Positions 36,271 to 44,453 of a stretch of 64,000 nt of DNA are shown in pieces. How positions within the stretch are numbered: position 1 is the stretch's first letter; each line of letters starts with the position of its first letter. The stretch comes from JACPRL01 sp035573715 (GTDB lineage Bacteria; Acidobacteriota; Terriglobia; Acidiferrales; 2-02-FULL-67-57), in NCBI GenBank assembly GCA_035573715.1, contig DATLZZ010000013.1:1-64000 (forward strand). Direction: 5' to 3'. The translations under genes and the position numbers were made by a program. Below the pieces are notes generated by a model. That model was not told the origin of the DNA, did no database searches, and was given only the letters and a program-made list of their open reading frames with translations.

Positions 36271-36804
36271 TCAGTACAGCCGTTTCTCCGACCACTTGCG
36301 CAGGAGCCGCCAGCGGCCGTCGGCGCCGCGGCGCACGACTTCGACGGTGATCTCGATCTCGCCGCCGGCGCCCAGCAAGGCGAACTCGTTGCGCACCGCC
36401 GCAATCACCTCGGTCGAGCTGCGCGGCTCGACAGTGAGCAGGGTCCGCCGCCACTGCGTCTGCTGGCCGCGCACTGAGTCGAAGAACTGCCGCACGCCGT
36501 CCATCGAGGCTTCCTTGTTGGCCTGCATCAGGCCTTGCGGCGCGGCGTACAGGTAGGCGAGGAACTCCGGGTCGAGCCCCGCCTCGATGCTTTTGATGTC
36601 GCGGTCGTCCCACGCTTTCCAGTAGCCAGCGTAGAACGTGTTCACTTCGTCCAGAACCGACTGCGGCGTCACCACCGGCGCCGGAACCGTGGGCGCCAGC
36701 CCCGCGGGAGGTTCCTGCGGCGCCGGGTTCTGCGGCATCACCGGCGTGCCGGAAAACACGAACGCTGCCATCAGCAGGGCCAGAATTGTCCCACGACGAG
36801 CCAT
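36271..36804 (-). CDS. Secreted NTF2/SnoaL-like protein
   Basis: The 177-residue protein has a signal segment (ILALLMAAFVFSGTPVM), a Pro-rich linker and an NTF2-like domain (VNTFYAGYWKAWDDRDIKSI, GRWRLLRKWSEKRLY). Such domains bind small hydrophobic ligands or form enzymes such as isomerases. ATG 36804 is set by GGGAGGTGAGG. Function undefined. Confidence 0.8.
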   Translation of the reverse strand: MARRGTILALLMAAFVFSGTPVMPQNPAPQEPPAGLAPTVPAPVVTPQSVLDEVNTFYAGYWKAWDDRDIKSIEAGLDPEFLAYLYAAPQGLMQANKEASMDGVRQFFDSVRGQQTQWRRTLLTVEPRSSTEVIAAVRNEFALLGAGGEIEITVEVVRRGADGRWRLLRKWSEKRLY

Positions 36805-36831
36805 AGGCCTCACCTCCCGTCGGACGATTGC

Positions 36832-39306
36832 TCAGAAGCGAAACTGGTAGGAAAACTTGACGAAGAAACCCGCGGCGTCGTTGATGAACTGCCGCCGGCG
36901 GCGAATGAGCGCCGCTTCGTCCGGCCCCAGCGCCGGGCACCCAGGGTCTGCAACACCGGGACCCTCGCACAGAAAGATGTTCTGAGCGTTGCCATTATAG
37001 CCGACATAGAGCACCGTGCCGGGGTGAACCAGATAGGTGAGCAGGAAGTCGCCGTTGAAGTTCTTCCGCGTCAAAATCGAGGTGTGCGCCGGATTGGTCA
37101 GCACCGCGTCGAACTGCAGGATGACGCGCAGCGAGAGCTCGCGGGTGAACTGGTAATTCCATTTGGAGCGGAAGATGTGATTGTTCAGGATGCTGTCCTC
37201 GCTGCCGCGGTCGGTGAGGCGGAAGAAGATGTAGGTGTTGTCGATGCGCAGTTGCGTGGTTGGCCGCACGGTCGCCGCCAGGTTGGCGGTGGTGATGTCG
37301 GCCAGGAACGGCTCCTCGCCCGGCGGCGGGGCGAAGTTGATGCGCGTACCCCAGGTGTACTGCCCGTTGAAGGTCACCGGACGGTAGTAGCTGCTCTGGA
37401 AGAAAAATCCGGCGCGATGCCGGGAGAAGTCTTTGTTCCCGGTCAGCACCGGAAAGTCCACCGGCCGCAGCCGCTCGCGGTCCCAGTTGTAGAGGGCGCC
37501 GATTTCGGTCTGGCCGATAAACTCGAAGGTGATGGAGCTGTCCTGGGTGAGGTCGAGCCGCGTGCCGCTGTGGTCGAAGACCGCTTCGGTGTTGAAGAAC
37601 GGTCCCCAAGAAATGAAGTATTTCCCTTCCGGGCGAAACCCGTAGCCCACCTGCTGACCGATGCGGCGGATGTCGGGCCGCAGCAGGAACCCCGGCACGG
37701 TGCGGAAGCCGCGGCTGAAGTCATTGTACTCCAGGTTGTAATTGAGCTGCCGGCCGCGACGCAGCAGAACCGCGCTGTAGGCCGGCCCGGCCAGCTTGCC
37801 CTCGTCGTTGCTGAAGCAGCCATCAATAAGCTGTCGCCCGGCGCGGTGGACGAAGTCGCTGACCGGAAAGCAGCGCGTCCAGCTCGTCACCGCCTGGAAC
37901 TCCGCCACCCAGTTCGGACTCAGCTTGAAGCGCCCGTCGAGGCCGACGATGCGGTTGTAGACGTCTTCGAATTCGCGGTCGGTGTAGATGAATCCCAGGG
38001 TTGACTGCGCCCCCACATCGCGGCTGACGCGGAAGATTCCGAAGAGCGCCCGCTTGCCGGAAAGCGGGTCGGTCTCTGCCACGCTTTTGCCCGGGGCCTC
38101 GTCGTCAATCACAAACGCGCCCAGCGCCCACGGCCCCAGCTTGCCCGTGCCCCGCACCCCGAATTGGGGGTCGGCGATCCGCCTCGTGAAGACCAGGCTG
38201 ATCGGAGTGTTGAAGTAGCCGGCATTCTCCAGGAAGAACGGCCGCTTCTCGGGAAAGAAAACCTCGAAGCGCTGGTTCACGGTCACCTGCGGCTCGTCGG
38301 ACTCCACCTGGCTGAAGTCTGGATTGATGGCCACGTCCATCACCAGCGCATCCCGGAACACAATCTTGGCGTCCAACCCCGCGTCTCCCTCGAAGCGGTC
38401 GCGGTCGAACCGCGGCCGCAGCGGGTCGCGGGCGTCGATGGTGCGGGTGGAGCGCAGGATGCCGAAGGGGGTCAACTGCACGTTGCGCCCGGGGGAAATC
38501 CGCTCCAGCCCTTCCAGTTTCGCGGCCTGGTTCAGCCGCCCTTCGATGCGACTGGAGATGTGCGGCCAGAAGTTGTTCTCGTTGGTCCGCGGGATGGTGC
38601 GGTTGAAGATGATTCCCCAGGTCTGTTGCTCGCTGTCGGGGAACCGCAGGCTCTTGAACGGAATCGACATCCACACCACGAAGCCCTGGTCGGTCACTTT
38701 GCCGCGCGAATCCCACACGGTGTCGAACGACGAGTCGAAGTTCTGCCCCTCGGTCCACAGCGCGTCCCACTGCACCCCGAAGGGATTGGTCAGGAAGGCG
38801 TAGGCGCGTCGCTCGTCGTTGAAGGTGTCCAGCATCACTTCGACCAGGTCGTCCCCGAAGACGTTCTCTCGCGGCGCCATGCGCGCGCGCACTTTGCCCG
38901 GCTCGCTGTCGAAGCACACAAACACCGCGTAGAAGTTCTTGTCGTCGTAGCCGAAATAGACTTCGGTGCGCTGGCTGGAAGGCGCGCCGTCGCTCGGCTC
39001 CTGCTGGATGAACCCTTCCACTTTGGCCAGCTTGCCCTCCATCGCTGCGTTGGGCTTCATCTCGAGAAAATCTTCCAGAGTCGGGGCCTGCTCGACCCGC
39101 GGAATCCGAACCCGGGGGCGCTCGGCGGCATGCAGCGGAAGCACTGAGATGAATAAGACCAGCCAGAACAGGAAACGGCGCCCACGCGCACCTCCGCGCA
39201 GCGGCGCCGGCGCGTTCAGTGAAGAATCAGGACGGGGCTTGATTCGTCGCTCGCTCACCCGGCCGTACTCTTGAACCGGAGTCCCAGGCAGCGCGTACCC
39301 TAGCAT
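36832..39306 (-). CDS. DUF5916 / CBM9-like domain surface protein
   Basis: A large secreted protein (824 residues from ATG 39306; the frame opens at 39396). After a membrane-type signal (FLFWLVLFISVLPLHAAE) comes a CBM9-like fold (FLEMKPNAAMEGKLAKVEG, EVYFGYDDKNFYAVFVCFDS, VEVMLDTFNDERRAYAFLTN), then a C-terminal DUF5916-type beta-barrel-like region with many aromatic and alternating strands, ending in FVKFSYQFRF, an outer-membrane-type C-terminal Phe. Exact start is uncertain. Probably outer-membrane located; ligand unknown. Confidence 0.87.
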   Translation of the reverse strand: MLGYALPGTPVQEYGRVSERRIKPRPDSSLNAPAPLRGGARGRRFLFWLVLFISVLPLHAAERPRVRIPRVEQAPTLEDFLEMKPNAAMEGKLAKVEGFIQQEPSDGAPSSQRTEVYFGYDDKNFYAVFVCFDSEPGKVRARMAPRENVFGDDLVEVMLDTFNDERRAYAFLTNPFGVQWDALWTEGQNFDSSFDTVWDSRGKVTDQGFVVWMSIPFKSLRFPDSEQQTWGIIFNRTIPRTNENNFWPHISSRIEGRLNQAAKLEGLERISPGRNVQLTPFGILRSTRTIDARDPLRPRFDRDRFEGDAGLDAKIVFRDALVMDVAINPDFSQVESDEPQVTVNQRFEVFFPEKRPFFLENAGYFNTPISLVFTRRIADPQFGVRGTGKLGPWALGAFVIDDEAPGKSVAETDPLSGKRALFGIFRVSRDVGAQSTLGFIYTDREFEDVYNRIVGLDGRFKLSPNWVAEFQAVTSWTRCFPVSDFVHRAGRQLIDGCFSNDEGKLAGPAYSAVLLRRGRQLNYNLEYNDFSRGFRTVPGFLLRPDIRRIGQQVGYGFRPEGKYFISWGPFFNTEAVFDHSGTRLDLTQDSSITFEFIGQTEIGALYNWDRERLRPVDFPVLTGNKDFSRHRAGFFFQSSYYRPVTFNGQYTWGTRINFAPPPGEEPFLADITTANLAATVRPTTQLRIDNTYIFFRLTDRGSEDSILNNHIFRSKWNYQFTRELSLRVILQFDAVLTNPAHTSILTRKNFNGDFLLTYLVHPGTVLYVGYNGNAQNIFLCEGPGVADPGCPALGPDEAALIRRRRQFINDAAGFFVKFSYQFRF

Positions 39307-39404
39307 TCGCGCCACCGTCGGGCAATAGGAAAAGGGTCGAGGTTCTGCCCACCGGGTTGCCGTCTGAAACTCTGTTAGGATAGCGGGTTTGCGCAAGATT
39401 CCGC

Positions 39405-40064
39405 ATGACGAAACACAAGGTTCAGTCGCTGGTTCTGCCGGGTCCGGTGGGCCGGCTGGAGGCGCTGTGGGAGCAGCCGCCGGGGGCCCGGACCAATCTG
39501 GTCGGACTGGTCTGCCATCCTCATCCGCTGTACGGCGGCACGATGCATAACAAGGTCGTCCATCACACCGCCCGCGCCTTGCGCGAGTTGGGGCTCTGCG
39601 TGCTGCGCTTCAACTTCCGCGGCGCCGGCGCCAGTGACGGCCAGCACGACAACGGGCGCGGCGAGACTGAGGATGTTCGCGCCGCGCTCACCTGGCTGGG
39701 AGAAAAGACGCCCGAAGCCGCCATCGTGCTAGCCGGGTTTTCCTTCGGCGCCTGGGTGGGCCTGCGTGCGGGGTGCGAGGACGAACGCGTGCGCGTTCTG
39801 GTGGGGGTCGGCATGCCCGTGAACAACAGCGATTTCTCCTACCTGGCCGCTTGCCGCAAGCCCAAGTTGTTCATCCAGGGGACGCAAGATCAGTTCGGCA
39901 GCCTGGGCTCGATGGAGCGCGTGTTCGCCGGCGCCGCCGAACCCAAGGAACTTGCCTGGATCGAGGGAGCCGACCACTTCTTCTCGGGTCATCTAGAAGA
40001 CCTCCGCCACGCTATCGCCGAGAACTTGCCGCCTCTCAGCGGCCTCGGGCCGGCGCGCAAGTAG
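39405..40064 (+). CDS. Alpha/beta hydrolase (COG2945 type)
   Basis: The 219-residue protein has the family-typical GLVCHPHPLYGGTMHNKVVH, LRFNFRGAGASDGQHDNGRG, the nucleophile elbow AGFSFGAWVGLRAG, and a late ADHFFSGH with the catalytic His. Substrate unknown; relatives are carboxylester hydrolases. It overlaps the convergent cupin gene by 29 bp at the 3-prime end. Confidence 0.9.
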   Translation: MTKHKVQSLVLPGPVGRLEALWEQPPGARTNLVGLVCHPHPLYGGTMHNKVVHHTARALRELGLCVLRFNFRGAGASDGQHDNGRGETEDVRAALTWLGEKTPEAAIVLAGFSFGAWVGLRAGCEDERVRVLVGVGMPVNNSDFSYLAACRKPKLFIQGTQDQFGSLGSMERVFAGAAEPKELAWIEGADHFFSGHLEDLRHAIAENLPPLSGLGPARK

Positions 40065-40362
40065 CGTCGAGGCTGGTCACGGCTTCTTCGCCGATGACCT
40101 CGGCGGTGTGCACGGTTCCGGCAGGGATCTCAATCATATCGCCGGCCTCCAGCACGAACTCCCGGCCTTCGGCGCCGATCTTCAGCCGCCCCCGCAGCAC
40201 GGCGTCCTTCTTGTCCACCTCATGAGTGTGTGCGGAGAAGTAGGTTCCCGGCGGATAGGTGTAGCGGCGGACGGAGTACCCTTCAGCCTCCAGCCGTTTG
40301 CGCATCGCGCCTTCGCTCAGCGGGCCCCAGTCTTTCTGCCAGTGCTCGATTCGAACCGGCAC
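40036..40362 (-). CDS. Cupin domain protein
   Basis: The 108-residue single cupin has FSAHTHEVDKKDAVLRGRL (metal-type HxH and Glu-like positions) and FVLEAGDMIEIPAGTVHTAE. Start GTG 40362 with TGAGGA upstream. It is 6 bp behind the aldo/keto reductase gene and probably in the same operon. Ligand unknown. Confidence 0.85.
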   Translation of the reverse strand: MPVRIEHWQKDWGPLSEGAMRKRLEAEGYSVRRYTYPPGTYFSAHTHEVDKKDAVLRGRLKIGAEGREFVLEAGDMIEIPAGTVHTAEVIGEEAVTSLDATCAPARGR

Positions 40363-40368
40363 CGATCC

Positions 40369-41484
40369 TCACGCCGAATCAAAGAGATTGCGAAATCGTT
40401 CCGGCGCCAGCAAGGGCACCTCGCGGAGCCGCAGGTTCTCCTCGACATGCTCGAGCTGCTTCATCCCCACCAGCGCGATATCCACGCCGGGCGCGGAGCG
40501 CGTGAACTGGAGGGCCCGCTGCGCATCGGTCTTCAGGCCCCCATTCAGGTGCGCGCGCAACTCATCGGGAAGGCCGCGCGCTACCTGCCCCTGGAGTATC
40601 GAAGCGCTCGCCAGCACCGTTATCCCCAGCACCCGAGTCGCTTCCAGCAGCGACACCTTCTCGCCTGCGACCGTCTGGTTGAAGAACGCGTAGGCTTCCG
40701 GCATCGCCAGGTTGAAGGGCAACTGTACCGCCTTGAAGTGATGCTCTTCGCCGCCGACCTCCTCCGCCAGTTTCACCAACTCTTCCAGCGACAGGTAGTC
40801 CAGCGCCTTGGGCGGGCGGCGAAATCCGTCCCAGGTTGCGACCCCGTAGCAACCGACGGCGCCGCTCTTCACTGCCTCCTCCAGCCTCTCAAACGCGGCC
40901 CGCATCCGCTCAAGGAACTCCGGCCGCGCCACAGCTTGCAACTGCGTCTCCGGGTTGTGCAGGAAGTAGATGTCGATGGTTTCCAGATTCAGGTTCCTGC
41001 GGCTGCGCTCGAGCTGATTGGCGATAAACGCCGGTGCCAGGCAGTGCATCCCGCCCACTACCTCCTCCGGCTTGACGACCCCGGCGTCCAGGTACTCCCT
41101 GCGAAAGTAGGCGTTGGGGTCAGCCGGCACCTCGGCATCAAAGGTCAGGAAGCCACCCTTGGTGGCAATGACCGCCTCTTCCCGGCTCAGCTTGCCGTCG
41201 GCGATTAACTCCCCAAGTGCCTTCCCTATTGAGCGCTCGCTTCTTTGAAAACGGTAGTTAATGGCCGTATCTATAACATTTACAGCCATTTCCAGGCAAT
41301 GCCGGGTGCACTGCGCATAGGCCTGGTCGGTGACCGCGTCGTGCTCCCCCAAGTAGGTTCCCAGTCCCATGGATGAGACCCAGAGCCCATTCCGCCGCCG
41401 AAAATGGCCTTCGGCCACCTGGCCCCGGAAACGGTCCCTGTACCGCTCGGTCCCCTCTAGGGTCGCCATGCCCGGAATAGGCAT
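40369..41484 (-). CDS. Aldo/keto reductase
   Basis: The 371-residue NADPH-dependent oxidoreductase keeps the tetrad in NVIDTAINYRFQRSERSIGK (Asp, Tyr), VIATKGGFL (Lys) and IDIYFLHNPETQ (His). Longer than average due to insertions around residues 115-145 (ADPNAYFRREYLDAGVVKPE). Substrate unknown. A strong promoter on the other strand lies about 90 bp upstream of it, driving the adjacent ncRNA. Confidence 0.9.
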   Translation of the reverse strand: MPIPGMATLEGTERYRDRFRGQVAEGHFRRRNGLWVSSMGLGTYLGEHDAVTDQAYAQCTRHCLEMAVNVIDTAINYRFQRSERSIGKALGELIADGKLSREEAVIATKGGFLTFDAEVPADPNAYFRREYLDAGVVKPEEVVGGMHCLAPAFIANQLERSRRNLNLETIDIYFLHNPETQLQAVARPEFLERMRAAFERLEEAVKSGAVGCYGVATWDGFRRPPKALDYLSLEELVKLAEEVGGEEHHFKAVQLPFNLAMPEAYAFFNQTVAGEKVSLLEATRVLGITVLASASILQGQVARGLPDELRAHLNGGLKTDAQRALQFTRSAPGVDIALVGMKQLEHVEENLRLREVPLLAPERFRNLFDSA

Positions 41485-41573
41485 AAATTATCCTTGCATT
41501 CCTATTGACACCGGGAGTATAACAGCGCCGCTCGAAGTCGGGAACTGTAGGGGTCTTCTAAAATCTGAAATGA

Positions 41574-41601
41574 TTGACTTTTTCTACGGTGGCGTTATAC
41601 T
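41574..41601 (+). promoter_or_regulatory. Strong candidate promoter of the ncRNA
   Basis: TTGACT (41574-41579), a 16-bp spacer, and TATACT (41596-41601): one of the two best sigma-70-like matches in the window. Transcription would start near 41608, at the ncRNA 5-prime end. Confidence 0.72.
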
Positions 41602-41607
41602 GTCAGA

Positions 41608-41744
41608 CAGCCACACTGTAGACCGAGTGCCCCGCCGCAACGACGGGGCGGTTACAGGGTGCGGGAGGCTTATCGACCCCTCGGGGCAACAAGACCCCCA
41701 CCTCCCTAAGGATATTTGCCCCAAGCCTCCCCACCCTGTTTTTT
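41608..41744 (+). ncRNA. Structured, intrinsically terminated RNA (unclassified)
   Basis: About 137 nt behind a strong promoter. Three stems: ACAG-ccaca-CTGT (41607-41619), GCCCCG/CGGGGC (41629-41649), and a long closing stem of 17 bp with one bulge (41654-41671 with 41723-41739) followed by T6, an intrinsic terminator. Inside the long stem, GGGGCAA (41683-41689) pairs with TTGCCCC (41716-41722), leaving a loop with CCCCCACCTCCC, complementary to Shine-Dalgarno sequences. It may be a free small RNA or an attenuator/riboswitch leader of the 41796 gene. I could not match it to 6S, SRP, RNase P, tmRNA or a riboswitch I know. Confidence 0.65.
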
Positions 41745-41746
41745 AT

Positions 41747-41762
41747 GCCCACCTCGGTGGGC
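41747..41762. repeat. Hairpin GCCCACC-tc-GGTGGGC between ncRNA and 41796 gene
   Basis: A perfect 7-bp inverted repeat begins 2 nt after the ncRNA T-tract. If transcription reads through, it would form a second stem in the leader of the following gene. Confidence 0.5.
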
Positions 41763-41795
41763 GTGCCACGTAAGAGGGTCCCGATCGTCCCTTGC

Positions 41796-42395
41796 ATGCA
41801 AGTTGAGTTTTTCTCGGAATTGGACGAGCGCGCCGACCGGCTGGAAATCCCCTGGGCCAGTCCCGACGACCCGCGGAATCTCTACTACGACCTGAAAACC
41901 CGACCCGAGTTGCTGAGCGAGGTCGTAGAAGCCCGCGACAATCTTGCTCTCCGCCAGTTTCTCGCCGTCGTGAACGCGCCCGAGACGATGTTCGCTACCG
42001 CCAAGTGCCACACCTGGCTCACGGAAGAATTCAGCCCCGCCGAACGCGACAGCTTCCCGAGCTCGTCCATCAAGTTCGCCGCCTACGTAGATCTTGTCTT
42101 CAGCCTTCCGGCTTTCAACTTCCGGCGCGAACACTACGATCGGCTCTGCGCTCAACTCGAGCGCCGGCTGGCGCCTGTGCCCGCTGCGGCGCGCCTCGAG
42201 CTTTGCCTGCGCCATTGCTACTACCACGCCCAGCAAGCCTGGGGTTTCTACCTCACCGCTTTTCTCTACGGCTACGGAGCTAGCGCCGACGAAGCACGAC
42301 ACAACTGGAGCGCCGCGCTGAAAACTCTGGGCGACACGTTGGCCCATCTCTCCAAACTTCTTCGCCAGGCTCTGGCGCAAGCTTCACCGCCCTGA
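41796..42395 (+). CDS. Hypothetical protein
   Basis: I do not recognise this 199-residue protein. It is helical and aromatic-rich near the C-terminus (HCYYHAQQAWGFYLTAFLYG, then HNWSAALKTLGDTLAHLSKL), suggesting a compact all-helix fold; no membrane segment or signal. Start ATG 41796; an AGAGGG lies about 19 nt upstream, rather far. It is directly downstream of the structured RNA, whose terminator may control it. Confidence 0.75.
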   Translation: MQVEFFSELDERADRLEIPWASPDDPRNLYYDLKTRPELLSEVVEARDNLALRQFLAVVNAPETMFATAKCHTWLTEEFSPAERDSFPSSSIKFAAYVDLVFSLPAFNFRREHYDRLCAQLERRLAPVPAAARLELCLRHCYYHAQQAWGFYLTAFLYGYGASADEARHNWSAALKTLGDTLAHLSKLLRQALAQASPP

Positions 42396-42458
42396 ATTAC
42401 CCCTTGCTTCCCTGGTTGACTTTTGTGGTAAGCTGAGCGCCCCCGAAAGGAAACGAGC

Positions 42459-42905
42459 GTGTTCAACCTGCGAGAGTTCTGCCGCGGCCGCCAGCTCTAC
42501 CACGTCTCTCCCGAGATCACCGTCTTCGAGGCCGCCCGCTACATGACCGAGCGCAATGTCGGCGCCGTCTGTGTGCTGGACGGCGACCGCCTCGCCGGCA
42601 TCCTGTCGGAGCGCGACTTGATGAAGCGCGTCATTGCCGCTGGCCAGGACCCCAAAGTCGTCCGCGTCCGCGACGCCATGACCGCCAAGCCTGTGGTCGT
42701 CGACGCCAGCGAGGACCACCAGAGCTGCCTCAAAGTGATGAAGCAAGCCAACATCCGCCACCTGCCGGTCATCGACGGCGACCGCCTCATCGGCCTTATC
42801 TCGCTGCGCGACCTGCTTCAGGTCGACCTCGACGAAAAGGACGAGGAGCTCCGCCTGATGCAGGATTACATCCACTACATCCCGCCCTCCAAACCCCAGG
42901 TCTGA
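42459..42905 (+). CDS. CBS-pair protein
   Basis: The 148-residue protein consists of two CBS motifs (ITVFEAARYMTERNVGAVCV, then VVVDASEDHQSCLKVMKQAN and IRHLPVIDGDRLIGLISLRD). Such modules bind adenosyl ligands and regulate partner proteins. GTG 42459 with GAAAGGAAACGA upstream. It is first of a plus-strand run with a ferredoxin reductase-like, a TPR and a MOSC gene. Confidence 0.92.
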   Translation: MFNLREFCRGRQLYHVSPEITVFEAARYMTERNVGAVCVLDGDRLAGILSERDLMKRVIAAGQDPKVVRVRDAMTAKPVVVDASEDHQSCLKVMKQANIRHLPVIDGDRLIGLISLRDLLQVDLDEKDEELRLMQDYIHYIPPSKPQV

Positions 42906-42946
42906 CCCGACTTGCGCGCCCCGGACTACACAGCGAGAATAGAAGT

Positions 42947-43684
42947 GTGTCCACCGAGCCGAAGAGCCCGCCGCGCCAGGGCGACAAGACCCGCTATCAG
43001 GCGCGCCTTGCGCGGGTGCGAGCGCTGACCGAGACTACCAAGCACTTTGAGTTCGAAGTCCTCGGCCCCAAGCCGTTCGAATTCACCGCCGGCCAGTTCA
43101 TTTCGCTCTATCTGCCGCGCAACGGCGCCGAGGATAACCGTGCCTACTCCCTCGCCTCGGCGCCGAACCCCACCCGCTTCAACCTCTGCCTCAACCGCGT
43201 CCCCGGCGGCTTCTTCTCCAACTACCTCTGCGACCTCGCCCCCGGCGCCACCATCAGCTTTGAAGGCCCCTTTGGATTCTTCGTCGCGCACCCGTCTCCG
43301 CACGATTCGGTTTTCGTCGCCACCGGCACCGGCATCGCGCCGATTCGCGGCATCCTCGAGGACCTTTTCGCGCGCGGTTGCTCCCGGCAAGTCTGGCTCA
43401 TCTTCGGCGTGCGCTATGCCGAGACGATTCTCTACCGCGAGGAGTTCGAAGCCCTCGCCGCTCGGCAACCGAACTTCCACTTCTGGCCGACGCTATCGCG
43501 CCCGTCGGCCGACTGGACCGGCCGGCGTGGCCACGTCCAGGAGCACGTCGAGCGGCTGGTGGTCGAGCGCCCCGACCTTCAGGTATACCTCTGCGGCCTC
43601 AAGGCCATGGTGGACGACCTCCGCCAACGCCTGAGAGCCCGCGGGCTTGACCGCAAGCAAATCCGCTACGAAAAGTACGACTGA
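42947..43684 (+). CDS. Ferredoxin-NADP reductase-like flavoprotein
   Basis: The 245-residue protein has the FAD-binding RAYSLASAPNPTRFNL, GGFFSNYLCDLAPGATI, and the NAD(P)-binding VATGTGIAPIRGILED and VYLCGLKAMVDDLRQRL. No Fe-S domain is fused, so it needs a separate electron partner. GTG 42947 is the start. The next gene overlaps its stop codon (ATGA), implying translational coupling. Confidence 0.9.
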   Translation: MSTEPKSPPRQGDKTRYQARLARVRALTETTKHFEFEVLGPKPFEFTAGQFISLYLPRNGAEDNRAYSLASAPNPTRFNLCLNRVPGGFFSNYLCDLAPGATISFEGPFGFFVAHPSPHDSVFVATGTGIAPIRGILEDLFARGCSRQVWLIFGVRYAETILYREEFEALAARQPNFHFWPTLSRPSADWTGRRGHVQEHVERLVVERPDLQVYLCGLKAMVDDLRQRLRARGLDRKQIRYEKYD

Positions 43685-44010
43685 TGGCTGACGACCGCTG
43701 GAAGCTGGAGCAACTGAAAGAGCTGTCCGCGCTGGAGCCCGACGACCCGGTCACGCATTACGGCCTGGGCTGTGAGTACCTGCGCTTCCAAGAGAACGAG
43801 GAAGCGGCCGCCTGCTTCCGCTGCGCTCTCGAGTTGAAGCCCGACTACTCGGCCGCCCACCGCGACCTGGGCAAGGCCCTGGAACGACTTGGCCGGGTGG
43901 AAGAGGCCATCGCCGCCTATCGCCGCGGCAAAGAGGTGGCCTGCCAGAAGGGCGACCTGCAAACCGAGCGGGAAATCGACGTCTTCCTCAAACGCCTGGG
44001 GGCCTCGTGA
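43684..44010 (+). CDS. Small TPR protein
   Basis: The 108-residue cytoplasmic protein holds about three TPR units (VTHYGLGCEYLRFQENEEAA, AHRDLGKALERLGRVEEAIA). It overlaps both neighbours by 1-4 nt, so it is tightly coupled to the reductase and MOSC genes. Likely a protein-protein adaptor. Confidence 0.87.
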   Translation: MADDRWKLEQLKELSALEPDDPVTHYGLGCEYLRFQENEEAAACFRCALELKPDYSAAHRDLGKALERLGRVEEAIAAYRRGKEVACQKGDLQTEREIDVFLKRLGAS

Positions 44011-44453
44011 ACCCCCCGCCCGCCACCGCGGACAACGCCCGCGTCGTCGCTCTCTTCGTGCTGCCGCGCCACCGCGGGCCGCTCGAAGCCCGGTCGGAGG
44101 TCGCGGCGCTCGCCGACTTCGGCCTCGAAGGAGACGCGCACGCGCGGGCCGGCAGCCAGCGCCAGGTGCTGCTTATCGAGTCGGAAACCCTCAACGAGTT
44201 TCGCCTCGCACCCGGCGCGCTCAAAGAAAACATCACCACGGCAGGAATCGCGCTTGCCACTCTCGCACCCGGCACACGTCTTCGGGCGGGCGAGGCCGTG
44301 CTGGAGATCACGATGGAATGCACCCCCTGCGCGTTCGTGGACTCGGTGCAGGCTGGTCTGCGCGCCAGGCTGCAAGGGCGCCGCGGGATGCTGGCGCGGG
44401 TGCTGGCGGGCGGCTTGATCCGAGTGGGCGACGCCGTAGGCGTGCAGGACTAG
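44007..44453 (+). CDS. MOSC domain protein
   Basis: The 148-residue single MOSC domain has FGLEGDAHARAGSQRQVLLIE, GALKENITTAGI, and the sulfur-carrier-type cysteines in MECTPCAFVDSV. MOSC domains carry sulfur in molybdenum-cofactor chemistry or detoxification. Start GTG 44007 overlaps the TPR stop. No molybdoenzyme is in the window. Its end overlaps the convergent YbaK gene by 4 bp. Confidence 0.9.
   Translation: MNPPPATADNARVVALFVLPRHRGPLEARSEVAALADFGLEGDAHARAGSQRQVLLIESETLNEFRLAPGALKENITTAGIALATLAPGTRLRAGEAVLEITMECTPCAFVDSVQAGLRARLQGRRGMLARVLAGGLIRVGDAVGVQD

Noticed and set aside
41608..41744. Assignment of the structured RNA to 6S or SRP RNA
   Set aside because: The closing stem does not join the two transcript ends, the apical GGAAG motif of SRP RNA is absent, and the length is short for 6S. 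Left as unclassified.
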